Made by a program: the position numbers and the translations under genes. Below the pieces are notes generated by a model. It was not told where the DNA came from. It saw only the letters and a list, made by a program, of their open reading frames with translations, and searched no databases. Of a DNA stretch of 64,000 bases, positions 44,123 through 52,974 are shown in pieces; position 1 is the first letter of the stretch, and every line of letters begins with the position of its first letter. This DNA is from Pontiella sulfatireligans (GTDB taxonomy: Bacteria; Verrucomicrobiota; Kiritimatiellia; Kiritimatiellales; Pontiellaceae), in contig NZ_CAAHFH010000001.1 of NCBI RefSeq assembly GCF_900890705.1, positions 558,001-622,000 of the forward strand. The letters are read 5' to 3'.

Positions 44123-46846
44123 CTACAGGAGTCTTTCGGAAACTTTTTGGTAGATGAACGAGAGTACGAGCAATAGAAGGCCAACGCCGATGAAAATCAT
44201 CACTCGTGCGCCGGCCTGAAAGATACTGCAGTCGATCAGCAAAACTTTCACAACCGTTGCAGCAAACATGAGCAATGCAAAGTGCCGGTGGAGTTTGCTC
44301 TTGCGCGAGAATCCGAAGATCGTAATCGTTAATGCCGTGACTGCCCACCAAATGGATACGAGCGCCCAACTCCAGGCGATGTCCAACGATCCGATGGCCA
44401 GTGAGATGATTGCAAGAATCGTGATAAGCGGTGCCAGTGAAAAATAGCCGGTCATGGATGGAGCTGAGTTTTTAATCCGACCGCTAAACCAAATGATCTG
44501 GATAAGCATGGCCACCTGAACCCAGAGAACATATGAGGTAAGGGCTGGAGGAGTGCCGTTCAACCACGGAATCCCATTGTCGAGAAGGAGTATTTTAAGC
44601 GGCAGGGCGGCAATGATTAATCGGCCTGTTTTTTGCAGAACAGGATCGGTGCCGAGCATCCAGTTGACGAGATTACCCATAAAGAGGGTGATGAGCGATG
44701 TCAGGAGCCAAGGCAGGGGCGTATACCATGAGAGTGTGTGAAATATGTTGCGGTAGGCAATGGCCAGCACCGCTCCAACACAGATCATCCAGAGCGCACG
44801 CGTCCGAAGGTGGGATAGATCTGATTCCTCAATGCGGTCATAGAATTTCGCTTGAATGCCGATGGTTAAAGCCGCAAATAAACCACAGAGGGTATGCGGG
44901 TTTATCAGGATCAGATTTGAGTCATTTTGGATCGGTTGAAGGGTGGCATGCAGCAATGCTGAAAAGCCAATAATGAGAGCGCTGTTCTGTATTTCCTTGG
45001 ATTGGTTTTTCAGTGCAAACAGCATTGTGCCGATTCCCAACAGCCCCCAAGCCGCACTGATCCAAAGACCGGCCAATTGCATGTGAAGGTAGATGGCAAA
45101 ACAAAGAATGGCGGCGAGCGTAAAATGCAAAGTTTCGCCGACGTAGGCAGATGATCTTTTTAGACAGAACAATGAAACGGCAGCAAATCCGGCTGTTGCG
45201 GCCATCCATGGAACACAGTCCATGCTGTCGAAAACAAACAGGTCATTTCCTGCGGCCAGAAGAATCAGCCCGAAAGAACCGAACCGAATGATATTTATAT
45301 AGCTCAAAAGGTCTTTGTTTTTGGTGTGGAGGCGCAGGATCCAGGACGCCGCTCCCAGCACCAATGCGCCGGTCAGAAGAAGTAGAATGTCCGGATTAAA
45401 CCAAGCATGGCTGGGCACTTTCTGACTGAGCATAAGCATGGCAAGTGCAACGCCTCCGATGATGCTCAGCAAAACACTGCTTAGCTGAATTTTGAAGATG
45501 AATGCATTTCGGAAGAACCTGGCAATCGCAAGGGCTTGCAGGCTCCATAGAATACCTCGGTATTCCATGCTGGCCGCCTCAAAAATGAGCAGTCCAACAG
45601 ATGCGAATCCGCAGAGCAGAAGAGCGAGGGTTTCGTTTCTATACTCAGGAAGCCACTTCCAGCTTAGTTTGAACATTCCCGCAAACGCAGCACTCACGCA
45701 GACTAGGCACACGCTCATCCAATGTTCAACCGATGCGCCATAAAAGATTAGATAAAGACTGCAGAATAAAAACAGGGTTGTTGCCGCGATACGGGCAATG
45801 TTTAAATTGGAGGGTTCGAGTCGGTCTCGTTTTTTAAGAATCAATAGACTCAGTGTCATGAACTCAGCGAAATAGACGGCTGTGGCGCACAACGGTGCAA
45901 GCCAGCCCTCGGCATTAATGTTGCCCATCCAGTAAAAGAAATAGAACACGGTAAAGGCATACGCGCTGTTGTACAAAACCTGCCAGTTTTTCTTGATGCC
46001 AAGAATCATCACCGGAAGATTGATTACGGCAATGTAGGCCAGAGGGAAGACGCCTTGATCAATGTCGCCACCCACCATCAACGGGGTAATAAATGCGCCC
46101 AGCACTCCAAGTGCCGCCACCAGCTGACTATTATACGACAGCGCTAAAAACAGCAATAGAGCCGCACTGGCGGACAGACTCAGCGCCGTGAGCAGAGGGC
46201 CGCTCAGATGGTACAAATCGTACGATGCGAAGATGCAAAAATAAAACAGGCCGCCTCCGCCACCCGTCATCACGCGGGCGAGTTGAACAAATTTTCCGCT
46301 AGCGGTTTTATTTGCAATGTGACCGCAGGCCAACAATGTGCCGCCCAGAGCTACTCCCATCAAAATTTTAAACAGGGGAGCTGGCCAGGAAATTTCAGGG
46401 CTCCCTACTAGAAATGCAATCCCGGCCACCAGAATCAGCACGCCAATCACGCCGGAAACTTTACCGCCCAGCGCTTCTTCCATGTTTTTCTTCGGCTTCG
46501 GTTGAATTAAAGGTTCAGGAGCGGGTTTGAGAGGAACAACAGGTTCCGGTTTAGGAGGAGGTGCTTCGGCTGTTCTTGGAGCTGGCGCATGAGGGATTGA
46601 AGCTGGAATAACGGGGGGCGCCACATGCTCTTTCGGGGGGATGGCTTCTGCCGCAGCGGCCTCTTCGGGTTTCACATCCGGCACCGAACGCTTAAGCTGC
46701 TCAGCAAGGGCACGGGTTAAGAAATTTATCTGTTGCTCGCATTTCTCGATTCTCATTTTTGCATCGCCGACTTTGACCAATGCAATGAGCGCAACAATTG
46801 GAGCAGCCAGAAACAACAGCCCCATGAGTATCATTAATGCAACCAT
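44123..46846 (-). CDS. DUF2339 polytopic membrane protein
   Basis: A 907-residue protein: an N-terminal helix, a short coiled coil, a Pro/Glu/Ala-rich linker (about 55-125), then more than 20 predicted membrane helices. The segment EEALGGKVSGVIGVLILVAGIAFLV marks the DUF2339 start. AAGGAAAAAC precedes the ATG. The function is unknown. The consistent pairing of DUF2339 with DUF2157 and GDYXXLXY proteins suggests a common envelope role. Confidence 0.9.
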   Translation of the reverse strand: MVALMILMGLLFLAAPIVALIALVKVGDAKMRIEKCEQQINFLTRALAEQLKRSVPDVKPEEAAAAEAIPPKEHVAPPVIPASIPHAPAPRTAEAPPPKPEPVVPLKPAPEPLIQPKPKKNMEEALGGKVSGVIGVLILVAGIAFLVGSPEISWPAPLFKILMGVALGGTLLACGHIANKTASGKFVQLARVMTGGGGGLFYFCIFASYDLYHLSGPLLTALSLSASAALLLFLALSYNSQLVAALGVLGAFITPLMVGGDIDQGVFPLAYIAVINLPVMILGIKKNWQVLYNSAYAFTVFYFFYWMGNINAEGWLAPLCATAVYFAEFMTLSLLILKKRDRLEPSNLNIARIAATTLFLFCSLYLIFYGASVEHWMSVCLVCVSAAFAGMFKLSWKWLPEYRNETLALLLCGFASVGLLIFEAASMEYRGILWSLQALAIARFFRNAFIFKIQLSSVLLSIIGGVALAMLMLSQKVPSHAWFNPDILLLLTGALVLGAASWILRLHTKNKDLLSYINIIRFGSFGLILLAAGNDLFVFDSMDCVPWMAATAGFAAVSLFCLKRSSAYVGETLHFTLAAILCFAIYLHMQLAGLWISAAWGLLGIGTMLFALKNQSKEIQNSALIIGFSALLHATLQPIQNDSNLILINPHTLCGLFAALTIGIQAKFYDRIEESDLSHLRTRALWMICVGAVLAIAYRNIFHTLSWYTPLPWLLTSLITLFMGNLVNWMLGTDPVLQKTGRLIIAALPLKILLLDNGIPWLNGTPPALTSYVLWVQVAMLIQIIWFSGRIKNSAPSMTGYFSLAPLITILAIISLAIGSLDIAWSWALVSIWWAVTALTITIFGFSRKSKLHRHFALLMFAATVVKVLLIDCSIFQAGARVMIFIGVGLLLLVLSFIYQKVSERLL

Positions 46847-46883
46847 GTTTTTCCTTATACTGCTTCAGTTTATACCGATGTCA

Positions 46884-48221
46884 TTATGCGCACAAACGCT
46901 CGTTCTTCGAGTTGTTCCTAAGGTTTTGTTTGAAGGTGTCGCGCCTCCAATTGGTGAAGCTGTCGGAATACAGTTTCATGGCAAGCGCGTGAAAACCTTC
47001 TCGCAGTTCTTTTCCGCTCATGCCCAAAGGGCGGAAATTTAAGTCGAACAGAGTGCACTTTTTCCAGTTGCTCGGCTCGATCAGCCGGTTCGCTTTTTTC
47101 AGCCGGTCATAAAGCGCCGTGCCGGGGAACGGGGTGAGGATCGTGATCTGTACCTCATAAAGCTGGGCCTCGCGGACAAAGTCGTAGATGTCGTCGAACA
47201 CGTCAGTGGTCTGGCCGTCGAGCCCCACGATGAAGCACCCGTTCACCGTGATGCCGTGAGCCTGAATGGTGCGGATGGCTTCTTTGTATTGGGCAAAGCG
47301 GCGGAGCTTCCAGTTGCCGTTCAGCTCCAGTCCGTCGAGCGGGTCAAGCGTCGGGCTTTCGAGGCCGATCAATACCTGGGCGCAGCCGGACTCGCGCATC
47401 ATGCGCAGCAGTTCCGGATCTTCCGCCACCGAAAGGTCGGTTTCGGTGAACCATTTGATCCGTCGCTTCTTCAACTCCGGCAGCAGCGCCTTCCAGTAAG
47501 CGTGGTCGACAAAGCTGTTGTCGTCCGCAAACTCGATGAACGGGTGTGGCCAGATTTTGCAAATGCGGTCGATCTCTGCGAGCACCTTTTCAACGGGCTT
47601 TTGTTTATAGCGGTTGCAGATCAGGTTGGAGCCGGCGCAAAACTCGCAGTTGTGCGGACAGCCCCGGCTGGTCTGCACGGTCAGCCGGTTATATTTTGAA
47701 ATGTCGAGCAGCTCGAAGGCCGGCATTGGGGCGTCGGCCAGGCTGTAGTCCAGCTTGCGAGCATCATAGAACAGTTTGAGCTGTTCCTGCTCAGCGTCTT
47801 CAAGCACCTCAAGCCAAAGTGGCTCGCCCTCGCCGAGAACGACGGAGGTGCAATATTTCTGCGCCTCGTGCGGGAGGGCGGTGACATGTGTTCCGCCCAT
47901 CACCACCGGCGTACCGTTGGTGCGGAAGCGCATGGCCAGCTCATAGGCCTCGTCGATTTGCGCGCTGTAGCTGGAGATGGCCACCAGATCAAACTTCTCA
48001 TTCAGATCGACGGCCGTGAGTTTGGATGCGAGGTCGGGCACCTCAAGGTAGTGAATGTCGTGGCGCTTGGGCGTCATGCCCGCCAGCGTCAGCAGGCCAA
48101 GGCTGGGGAGCGATGCAATCTGTTTGCTGCGCTCCACAAAGCCGGGGAGCGTGAGTCCGAGTTCGAGCAGCTCGGTATCGCACGCGCGGATACCGCTCAT
48201 AGCTATAAATGCAATTTTCAT
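46884..48221 (-). CDS. B12-binding-type radical SAM protein
   Basis: A 445-residue enzyme. Residues 1-140 form the Rossmann-like B12-binding type domain with VVMGGTHVTALPHE and VLGEGEP, although the DxHxxG cobalamin motif is not evident. Residues 180-400 carry the radical SAM core, with the [4Fe-4S] cysteines C188, C192 and C195 in TSRGCPHNCEFC. A C-terminal helical region follows. The class modifies lipids, tetrapyrroles or natural products. Here it is the last gene of a tight operon with phospholipid enzymes, only 3 nt after the small membrane protein, so a lipid substrate is plausible. Confidence 0.85.
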   Translation of the reverse strand: MKIAFIAMSGIRACDTELLELGLTLPGFVERSKQIASLPSLGLLTLAGMTPKRHDIHYLEVPDLASKLTAVDLNEKFDLVAISSYSAQIDEAYELAMRFRTNGTPVVMGGTHVTALPHEAQKYCTSVVLGEGEPLWLEVLEDAEQEQLKLFYDARKLDYSLADAPMPAFELLDISKYNRLTVQTSRGCPHNCEFCAGSNLICNRYKQKPVEKVLAEIDRICKIWPHPFIEFADDNSFVDHAYWKALLPELKKRRIKWFTETDLSVAEDPELLRMMRESGCAQVLIGLESPTLDPLDGLELNGNWKLRRFAQYKEAIRTIQAHGITVNGCFIVGLDGQTTDVFDDIYDFVREAQLYEVQITILTPFPGTALYDRLKKANRLIEPSNWKKCTLFDLNFRPLGMSGKELREGFHALAMKLYSDSFTNWRRDTFKQNLRNNSKNERLCA

Positions 48222-48224
48222 GGG

Positions 48225-48716
48225 TTACACCATCCTTTCAGTTGTCGTAGACGGAGCATCTTGCTCCGTTGGGTTGTGTGTGGCGGGGTGGACGTCCAAA
48301 GTTCGCAAGGCCGAAGTTGTGCTCGGCTTTTTTCCCTGAACGGAGCTGGAAGCTCCGTCTACGCTGATGATGAACAGTCCAATAGAGAGCAGGACGGAGC
48401 CTGCGGGAATGAAAAACAAGTGGCGGAAGGCGGGATGGAAAGCGCTTGCATAACACACCGTCGGCATGGCCGCTGCGCCAACCAGCATCAGGACCGAAGC
48501 GGTCGGTGAAGAGATGCCAAGCACAAGGCTGGTCAGCCCAAACCCCAGATTAAGAAAGCCGATGCCAAAAAAGGAAATGTGCGCCAGCCGGATCAGTCGC
48601 CGGGGCCAGGAGGTGTAGCCCCCAAGCCAATCCTGTTTGTGAAAGAACAGTCCGGGAACCGCGCCGGAAATGCATCCGAGTGCAAAGCCCATCCATGCTG
48701 CCGTGATGTTAAGCAT
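48225..48716 (-). CDS. Small membrane protein of unknown function
   Basis: A 163-residue protein with four likely membrane helices (about residues 5-25, 42-64, 68-90 and 98-116). The last 45 residues are low-complexity and encoded by an REP-like repeat pair (48247-48362), so the tail is probably a late addition. Its ATG overlaps the stop of the lipase gene. I recognise no family. Confidence 0.7.
   Translation of the reverse strand: MLNITAAWMGFALGCISGAVPGLFFHKQDWLGGYTSWPRRLIRLAHISFFGIGFLNLGFGLTSLVLGISSPTASVLMLVGAAAMPTVCYASAFHPAFRHLFFIPAGSVLLSIGLFIISVDGASSSVQGKKPSTTSALRTLDVHPATHNPTEQDAPSTTTERMV
48247..48362. repeat. Pair of REP-like hairpins inside a coding tail
   Basis: Hairpin ACGGAGCA-TCT-TGCTCCGT (48251-48269) and hairpin ACGGAGCT-GGA-AGCTCCGT (48340-48358). 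The outer ends GTAGACGGAGC (48247) and GCTCCGTCTAC (48352-48362) are inverted copies. This is the geometry of two REP units facing each other, and it lies within the C-terminal codons of the small membrane protein. Confidence 0.7.
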
Positions 48717-49458
48717 TGGAATTCTCCTTAATAAACTTTCCGTACTTCAGGAAATGTTTGATTTGGGAAATCGCTTTCCGGTTCCAGACCATGCAGGCGT
48801 GGGTGGCGTGGAGCTGGACATAGTCTGTGTAGGCGGCGGGCTTGACGCGGGCGACGGCGACCTTGCCGTCGTCCGGCCCGGGAATCAGCAGGGAGAGGAT
48901 TGGATTGATCGAGCGGTCGCCCGCAATGATGCCCAATTCAAATTGCGGCGCCTTCAGCCGGAGCGGGCGGCTGTCGGTTCCGGTTCCTAGCTGATTCCCG
49001 GCCGGTCCATTAATCCATTTGTAGAGAAAGATGCCGCCCAGCTTGTCCGTCACTTCGCTGCCGCGGCTCGGCGGCGCGAGCATGACGACTCGTCCAAGGT
49101 TTGGAAGCGAGTGGGTTTCCAAATGTTCGCGCAGGATGATCCCGCCCAGGGAATGCGTCACGAAATGCACGCGTGGCGCATCCTTGATCTGCGGTTCCAG
49201 AGTGTTGAAGATGTCCTTGGTTAGTTTTTCGATGGTTGCGTTGGTGGAGGGATAGTCGTGGTTGATCACGCGGTAGCCCTCTGTTCGCAGTTCTTTTGCC
49301 ATTTTGTTCATGGCCTTGCTGGAGCGAGTCAGGCCGTGCAGGAGAACGATGGTTTCTTTTTTTTTCACACCTGCGCAGGTGTGATAGTTGTTTGACTGCA
49401 GTGATTTGCAACTGTATGCGACCAGAAACAGCATCGCTAGAATGAATAGTGTCTTCAT
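48709..49458 (-). CDS. Alpha/beta-hydrolase lipase, probable lipoprotein
   Basis: A 249-residue hydrolase. The N-terminus MKTLFILAMLFLVAYSC ends in a lipobox-like Cys17. IVLLHGLTRSSKAM is the oxyanion block and HFVTHSLGG holds the nucleophile Ser. A catalytic His lies in HATHACMVW near the end. Close kin are periplasmic or outer-membrane lipases. It is placed 3 nt after the acyltransferase/synthetase gene, suggesting acyl-chain release from lipids that the latter re-acylates. AAGGAG precedes the ATG. Confidence 0.85.
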   Translation of the reverse strand: MKTLFILAMLFLVAYSCKSLQSNNYHTCAGVKKKETIVLLHGLTRSSKAMNKMAKELRTEGYRVINHDYPSTNATIEKLTKDIFNTLEPQIKDAPRVHFVTHSLGGIILREHLETHSLPNLGRVVMLAPPSRGSEVTDKLGGIFLYKWINGPAGNQLGTGTDSRPLRLKAPQFELGIIAGDRSINPILSLLIPGPDDGKVAVARVKPAAYTDYVQLHATHACMVWNRKAISQIKHFLKYGKFIKENSNA

Positions 49459-49461
49459 GGT

Positions 49462-52400
49462 TTAAGCTCCTTGAACGAAAGCATTCACGGCGCACAGGTC
49501 GAGCTTGCCGGTTCCAAGGATTGGAAGTTCCGGGATGCTGAAGAAGTTGGCCGCGCGCGGAATCCACAGGTTGGGCAACCCGAGGTTCCGAAGTTTGGAA
49601 ACCAGGGTTTCGGGATCGCCGGCTTGCTGGGTAAAGCAGACGGCGAGCTGCTCGCCTTTGGCTTCGTCGGCGATGCCGACGACTGCGACGCACGGCTCTT
49701 CCGTTTCCGTCGCCTGTTGAAGCGCTTCTTCAACCAAGCCGTGCGGAATCATTTCGCCGGCAATTTTGCTGAAGCGGGAAAGACGGCCGGTGATGTAAAT
49801 AAAGCCGCATCCGTCCATCCGGGCGATGTCGCCGGTGTTGTACCATCCGTCGCGCAGCACTTCGGCGCTCTTCTCGGGCTGCCCCAGATATTCCTGCATC
49901 ACGTTCGGTCCTTTGACCAGCAGCAGGCCTTCCTCGCCGTTGGGCAGGGGGGCGTGGGTTTCGGGGCCGACAATCTTTACGGCGATGCCGGGGAGCGCCT
50001 GCCCAACGCTTCCGGTGCGGGTGCCGTTTCTTGAGCCCAGTGCGGCCACGGGCGAAAGCTCGGTGCATCCATAGCCTTCCAGCGGCTTAACGCCGAACTT
50101 TTTCTCAAAAAGGTCCGCCAGTTGCGGGCGCAGCTTTTCGCCGCCGGCAATGACGATTTCCAGGGTTTGGAAGTCGGCGGCGGATGCCTTGCGCATGTAG
50201 TTTTGCAGGAAGGTGGGCGTGGTCAGCAGGGCGGTCAGCTTTTCTTCTTTGATCAGTTGGATGACCCGTCCGGTCTGCAGCGGGTTGGGATGGTAGGCAA
50301 CGCGGATGCCCTTGAACAACGGCCACCACAATAGGCCGAGAAAGCCGAATGCATGGAAGAGCGGCAGGGTGGCACACATCGAGTTCTGTGTGCTGAACTG
50401 CTGTGCGGTTTGGACGGATTCCACGTTCGAAAGGATGTTGGCGTGGCTGAGCACAACGCCCTTGGGCATTCCGGTGGTGCCGGAGGAAAAGATGATGGTG
50501 GCCACATCGCTCGGTTTTGGCGTGCGTCCGCCGGCCAGATGCTTGGGCGAGGCCATCAGTGCGGCGCGGACTGCGCGGACGCGTTCGAGGCGGCCCAGGT
50601 TTTTGAGCAGGTCTTCCAGGTAGAGCCAGCGCACCGGCAGATACGGTTGCGCGGTCTTCTGCAAAAACCGACGCGAGGTGATGACATATTTGATGCGTGC
50701 CTGCTGAATGGCGGATAGCTGCGCTTCTTCAGAGGCGGTCCAATTCAGGTTGACGCTGGTCTTGCCGGAAAGGGTGACGGCCAGGTTGGCCATGACTCCG
50801 CCCAATGTGGTGGGCATGAAGATGCCCACGTTTTTCTCGGTCTTCGTACAGGGCTTGATGCGGTTGGCCAGCGCAACGGCGCCGATCAGCAGTTTGCCGT
50901 AGGAGGCCTTGCCGGTGAGCGTGTCGGTTGCGATCGGGCGGAACCAATTGCGGCGCGCCTGCTTCACAAACTGGTGGCTGAGCGTCTGGTCTGGGCGAAG
51001 GCTTTGCTCTGTAGCATATTCAGCGCCAAGTTCGGCGATCACGCGCCGGGCTTCGTCGGCCGAGGTGTCGGTCGGGAGGGCTTGGCCGAAGCGGACGGAT
51101 ACCGGGTAGGGGAACTTGAGAGGGCGCTTAAGACCCGGCTTGCCGCGCTGGAAGCTGAAGATGCTTCCCCACAGGTTTCCGATGTGCGCGGGGATGATCG
51201 GGCAGTCGCTGTTTTTAGCGATCCGCTCGAAACCCTTGTTGAATTTCATCAGGTTGCCGTCCTTGGTCAGTTCGCCTTCGGGGAAGATGGCAATAATGGC
51301 GCCGGCTTCCATGGCTTCGCGCGCTTCCTTGAGCGACTGCGCCAGAGCGCGCGGGCCGTCGGAGGTGTGGATCGGAATGCAGTCGGTCAGCTTGAAGAGG
51401 GGTTTGCACCATTTCCAGGTTTTGAACACGTCGCGCGACATCAGGAAACGGACGGGGCGCTGCGTGGCGGCCTGAAGAAGCAGCGGATCGGCATAGGCCG
51501 TGTGGTTGCAGATCAACAGGGCGCCGCCTTCGCGGGGCAGGTTTTCCACGCCACTGAAACGAATTTTATAGAGGCTGCGGATCAGACGCATCAGCCAGAA
51601 GCGCGTGAAAAAGTTCGGCAGGCGCATGCAGGCGATTATGGCTGGAACGGCGGCGATGAGGCCGGTGACGAAAACGCAGCGGCGCGCGCCAAAATGGAGG
51701 TGCTGGGTCATTACATAGAATAGGCCGGATGCCGCCACCATGGCGCTGAAACTCAGGAAGCTGGCGGCGCCGAAGACCTCGCCTCGGCGGTCCTTCGGGA
51801 TGCGGTGCTGCAGAAAAGCATTCAGGGGAACGAGGTACATGCCGCAGCATGCGCCCAGGTTAATGATCCAGAAGCCGATCAGGATCGGGTGGTGCGTGAC
51901 GCTGATGCAGAACGAGGAAATCATGACGCCCAGTGCGCCAACCGGAATCAGGCCAATCTCGATGGTGTGCTTGGAAAAGCGGCCGGTCAGCAGCGCGCCG
52001 ATTCCGATCCCGATGGCGGCCAGCGGGAAAAGCATGGGGCTTTTTTCGATGGACAGGTTCAGCGCGTCGCGGCCGAAGATGACGAGGGTTTGCTGCAGCA
52101 GGGCGGTAATGGCGCCGAACAGCACGAGTCCGAGAACCGCTTGTTTGGCCCAGTGGTCGCTCTTCAGGTTTTTAACGGCGCGAACGACGTCGGGAATGAT
52201 CCACGGGGAGGATTTTTTCGACGAACCGGCGGCGGAAACTTTGGCAATTCGGTATGCGCTGAAGATGCCGGTCGCCGCCAGCGCCAGCGAGGTGCCGATC
52301 ACGTAGAAGGGGCTCGTTCCAATATAGCCGATCAGCAGCGAAGGCATTGCGGTTCCAAAAATGATGGCCATGTAGGTGGCGGCCGTCAGGAATCCGTTGG

Positions 52401-52800
52401 CGCGGGAGAGTGCTCCGTCATCCACCAGTTCCGGAACAATGCCGCGCTTGGCCGGGCCAAACAGCGCGCTTTGGGTGCAGAGGAGAAACAGGAGCGCATA
52501 AAGCGGCCAAGCGAGGCCGGAGAGCAGGGCGGGGATGGCAAAGACGAACAATGCAACCTCCAGCCATTTGCTTGCCACGATGATGTCGCGTTTGCTGAAC
52601 CGGTCGGCCAGTGTTCCGGCCACATTAGAGAACAGCAGGAAAGGAATCACAAACAGGGCCGAACAGATCGCCAGCACGGTGGGCAGGCTGCCTTCGCCTA
52701 GAATTTTGACCAGCACGATGGCGGCAGTCATCTTAAAGGCGTTGTCGTTAAATGCCCCGGTAAACTGGCTGATATTCAACCATTTGAATGTTTTCTTCAT
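49462..52800 (-). CDS. aas: LplT-PlsC-acyl-ACP synthetase fusion (Aas type)
   Basis: A 1112-residue protein in three parts. Residues 1-400 form an MFS lysophospholipid flippase (LplT-like). Residues about 415-610 form a PlsC acyltransferase with NHTAYAD (HxxxxD motif) and FPEGELTKDG. Residues about 640-1112 form an AMP-binding acyl-ACP synthetase with IIFSSGTTGMPKG and YNTGDIARMD. E. coli splits these functions over LplT and Aas; the fused form is known elsewhere. It flips and re-acylates lysophospholipids. AAGGAGCGG lies before the ATG. A sigma-54 promoter-like sequence lies 45-60 nt upstream. Confidence 0.92.
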   Translation of the reverse strand: MKKTFKWLNISQFTGAFNDNAFKMTAAIVLVKILGEGSLPTVLAICSALFVIPFLLFSNVAGTLADRFSKRDIIVASKWLEVALFVFAIPALLSGLAWPLYALLFLLCTQSALFGPAKRGIVPELVDDGALSRANGFLTAATYMAIIFGTAMPSLLIGYIGTSPFYVIGTSLALAATGIFSAYRIAKVSAAGSSKKSSPWIIPDVVRAVKNLKSDHWAKQAVLGLVLFGAITALLQQTLVIFGRDALNLSIEKSPMLFPLAAIGIGIGALLTGRFSKHTIEIGLIPVGALGVMISSFCISVTHHPILIGFWIINLGACCGMYLVPLNAFLQHRIPKDRRGEVFGAASFLSFSAMVAASGLFYVMTQHLHFGARRCVFVTGLIAAVPAIIACMRLPNFFTRFWLMRLIRSLYKIRFSGVENLPREGGALLICNHTAYADPLLLQAATQRPVRFLMSRDVFKTWKWCKPLFKLTDCIPIHTSDGPRALAQSLKEAREAMEAGAIIAIFPEGELTKDGNLMKFNKGFERIAKNSDCPIIPAHIGNLWGSIFSFQRGKPGLKRPLKFPYPVSVRFGQALPTDTSADEARRVIAELGAEYATEQSLRPDQTLSHQFVKQARRNWFRPIATDTLTGKASYGKLLIGAVALANRIKPCTKTEKNVGIFMPTTLGGVMANLAVTLSGKTSVNLNWTASEEAQLSAIQQARIKYVITSRRFLQKTAQPYLPVRWLYLEDLLKNLGRLERVRAVRAALMASPKHLAGGRTPKPSDVATIIFSSGTTGMPKGVVLSHANILSNVESVQTAQQFSTQNSMCATLPLFHAFGFLGLLWWPLFKGIRVAYHPNPLQTGRVIQLIKEEKLTALLTTPTFLQNYMRKASAADFQTLEIVIAGGEKLRPQLADLFEKKFGVKPLEGYGCTELSPVAALGSRNGTRTGSVGQALPGIAVKIVGPETHAPLPNGEEGLLLVKGPNVMQEYLGQPEKSAEVLRDGWYNTGDIARMDGCGFIYITGRLSRFSKIAGEMIPHGLVEEALQQATETEEPCVAVVGIADEAKGEQLAVCFTQQAGDPETLVSKLRNLGLPNLWIPRAANFFSIPELPILGTGKLDLCAVNAFVQGA

Positions 52801-52844
52801 TTTCCGCTCCTTGAATTTGAAGGTTGTAGTTATGACTGCCCTAT

Positions 52845-52860
52845 TGCACAGGGTATGCCA
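52845..52860 (-). promoter_or_regulatory. Sigma-54 promoter upstream of the aas operon
   Basis: On the minus strand TGGCATACCCTGTGCA keeps the invariant GG-N10-GC spacing of -24/-12 promoters (TGGCA at -24, TGCA at -12). The predicted start is near 52834, 34 nt before the ATG at 52800. A sigma-54 activator gene starts divergently at 52975. Confidence 0.7.
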
Positions 52861-52974
52861 GCACGCCGGGTATAGTTGTTAGTTGTTGAAGGATAGGTTG
52901 TTGAGTATTTTGTTGAAAAACTCATGGAATCTCCTATATTCACCTAGTGAATAAAGCGAAGGCATTGGGTGCAT

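Noticed and set aside
51805-52701. Plus-strand frame of 298 codons inside the aas-type gene
   Set aside because: Low-complexity antisense shadow of the MFS domain.
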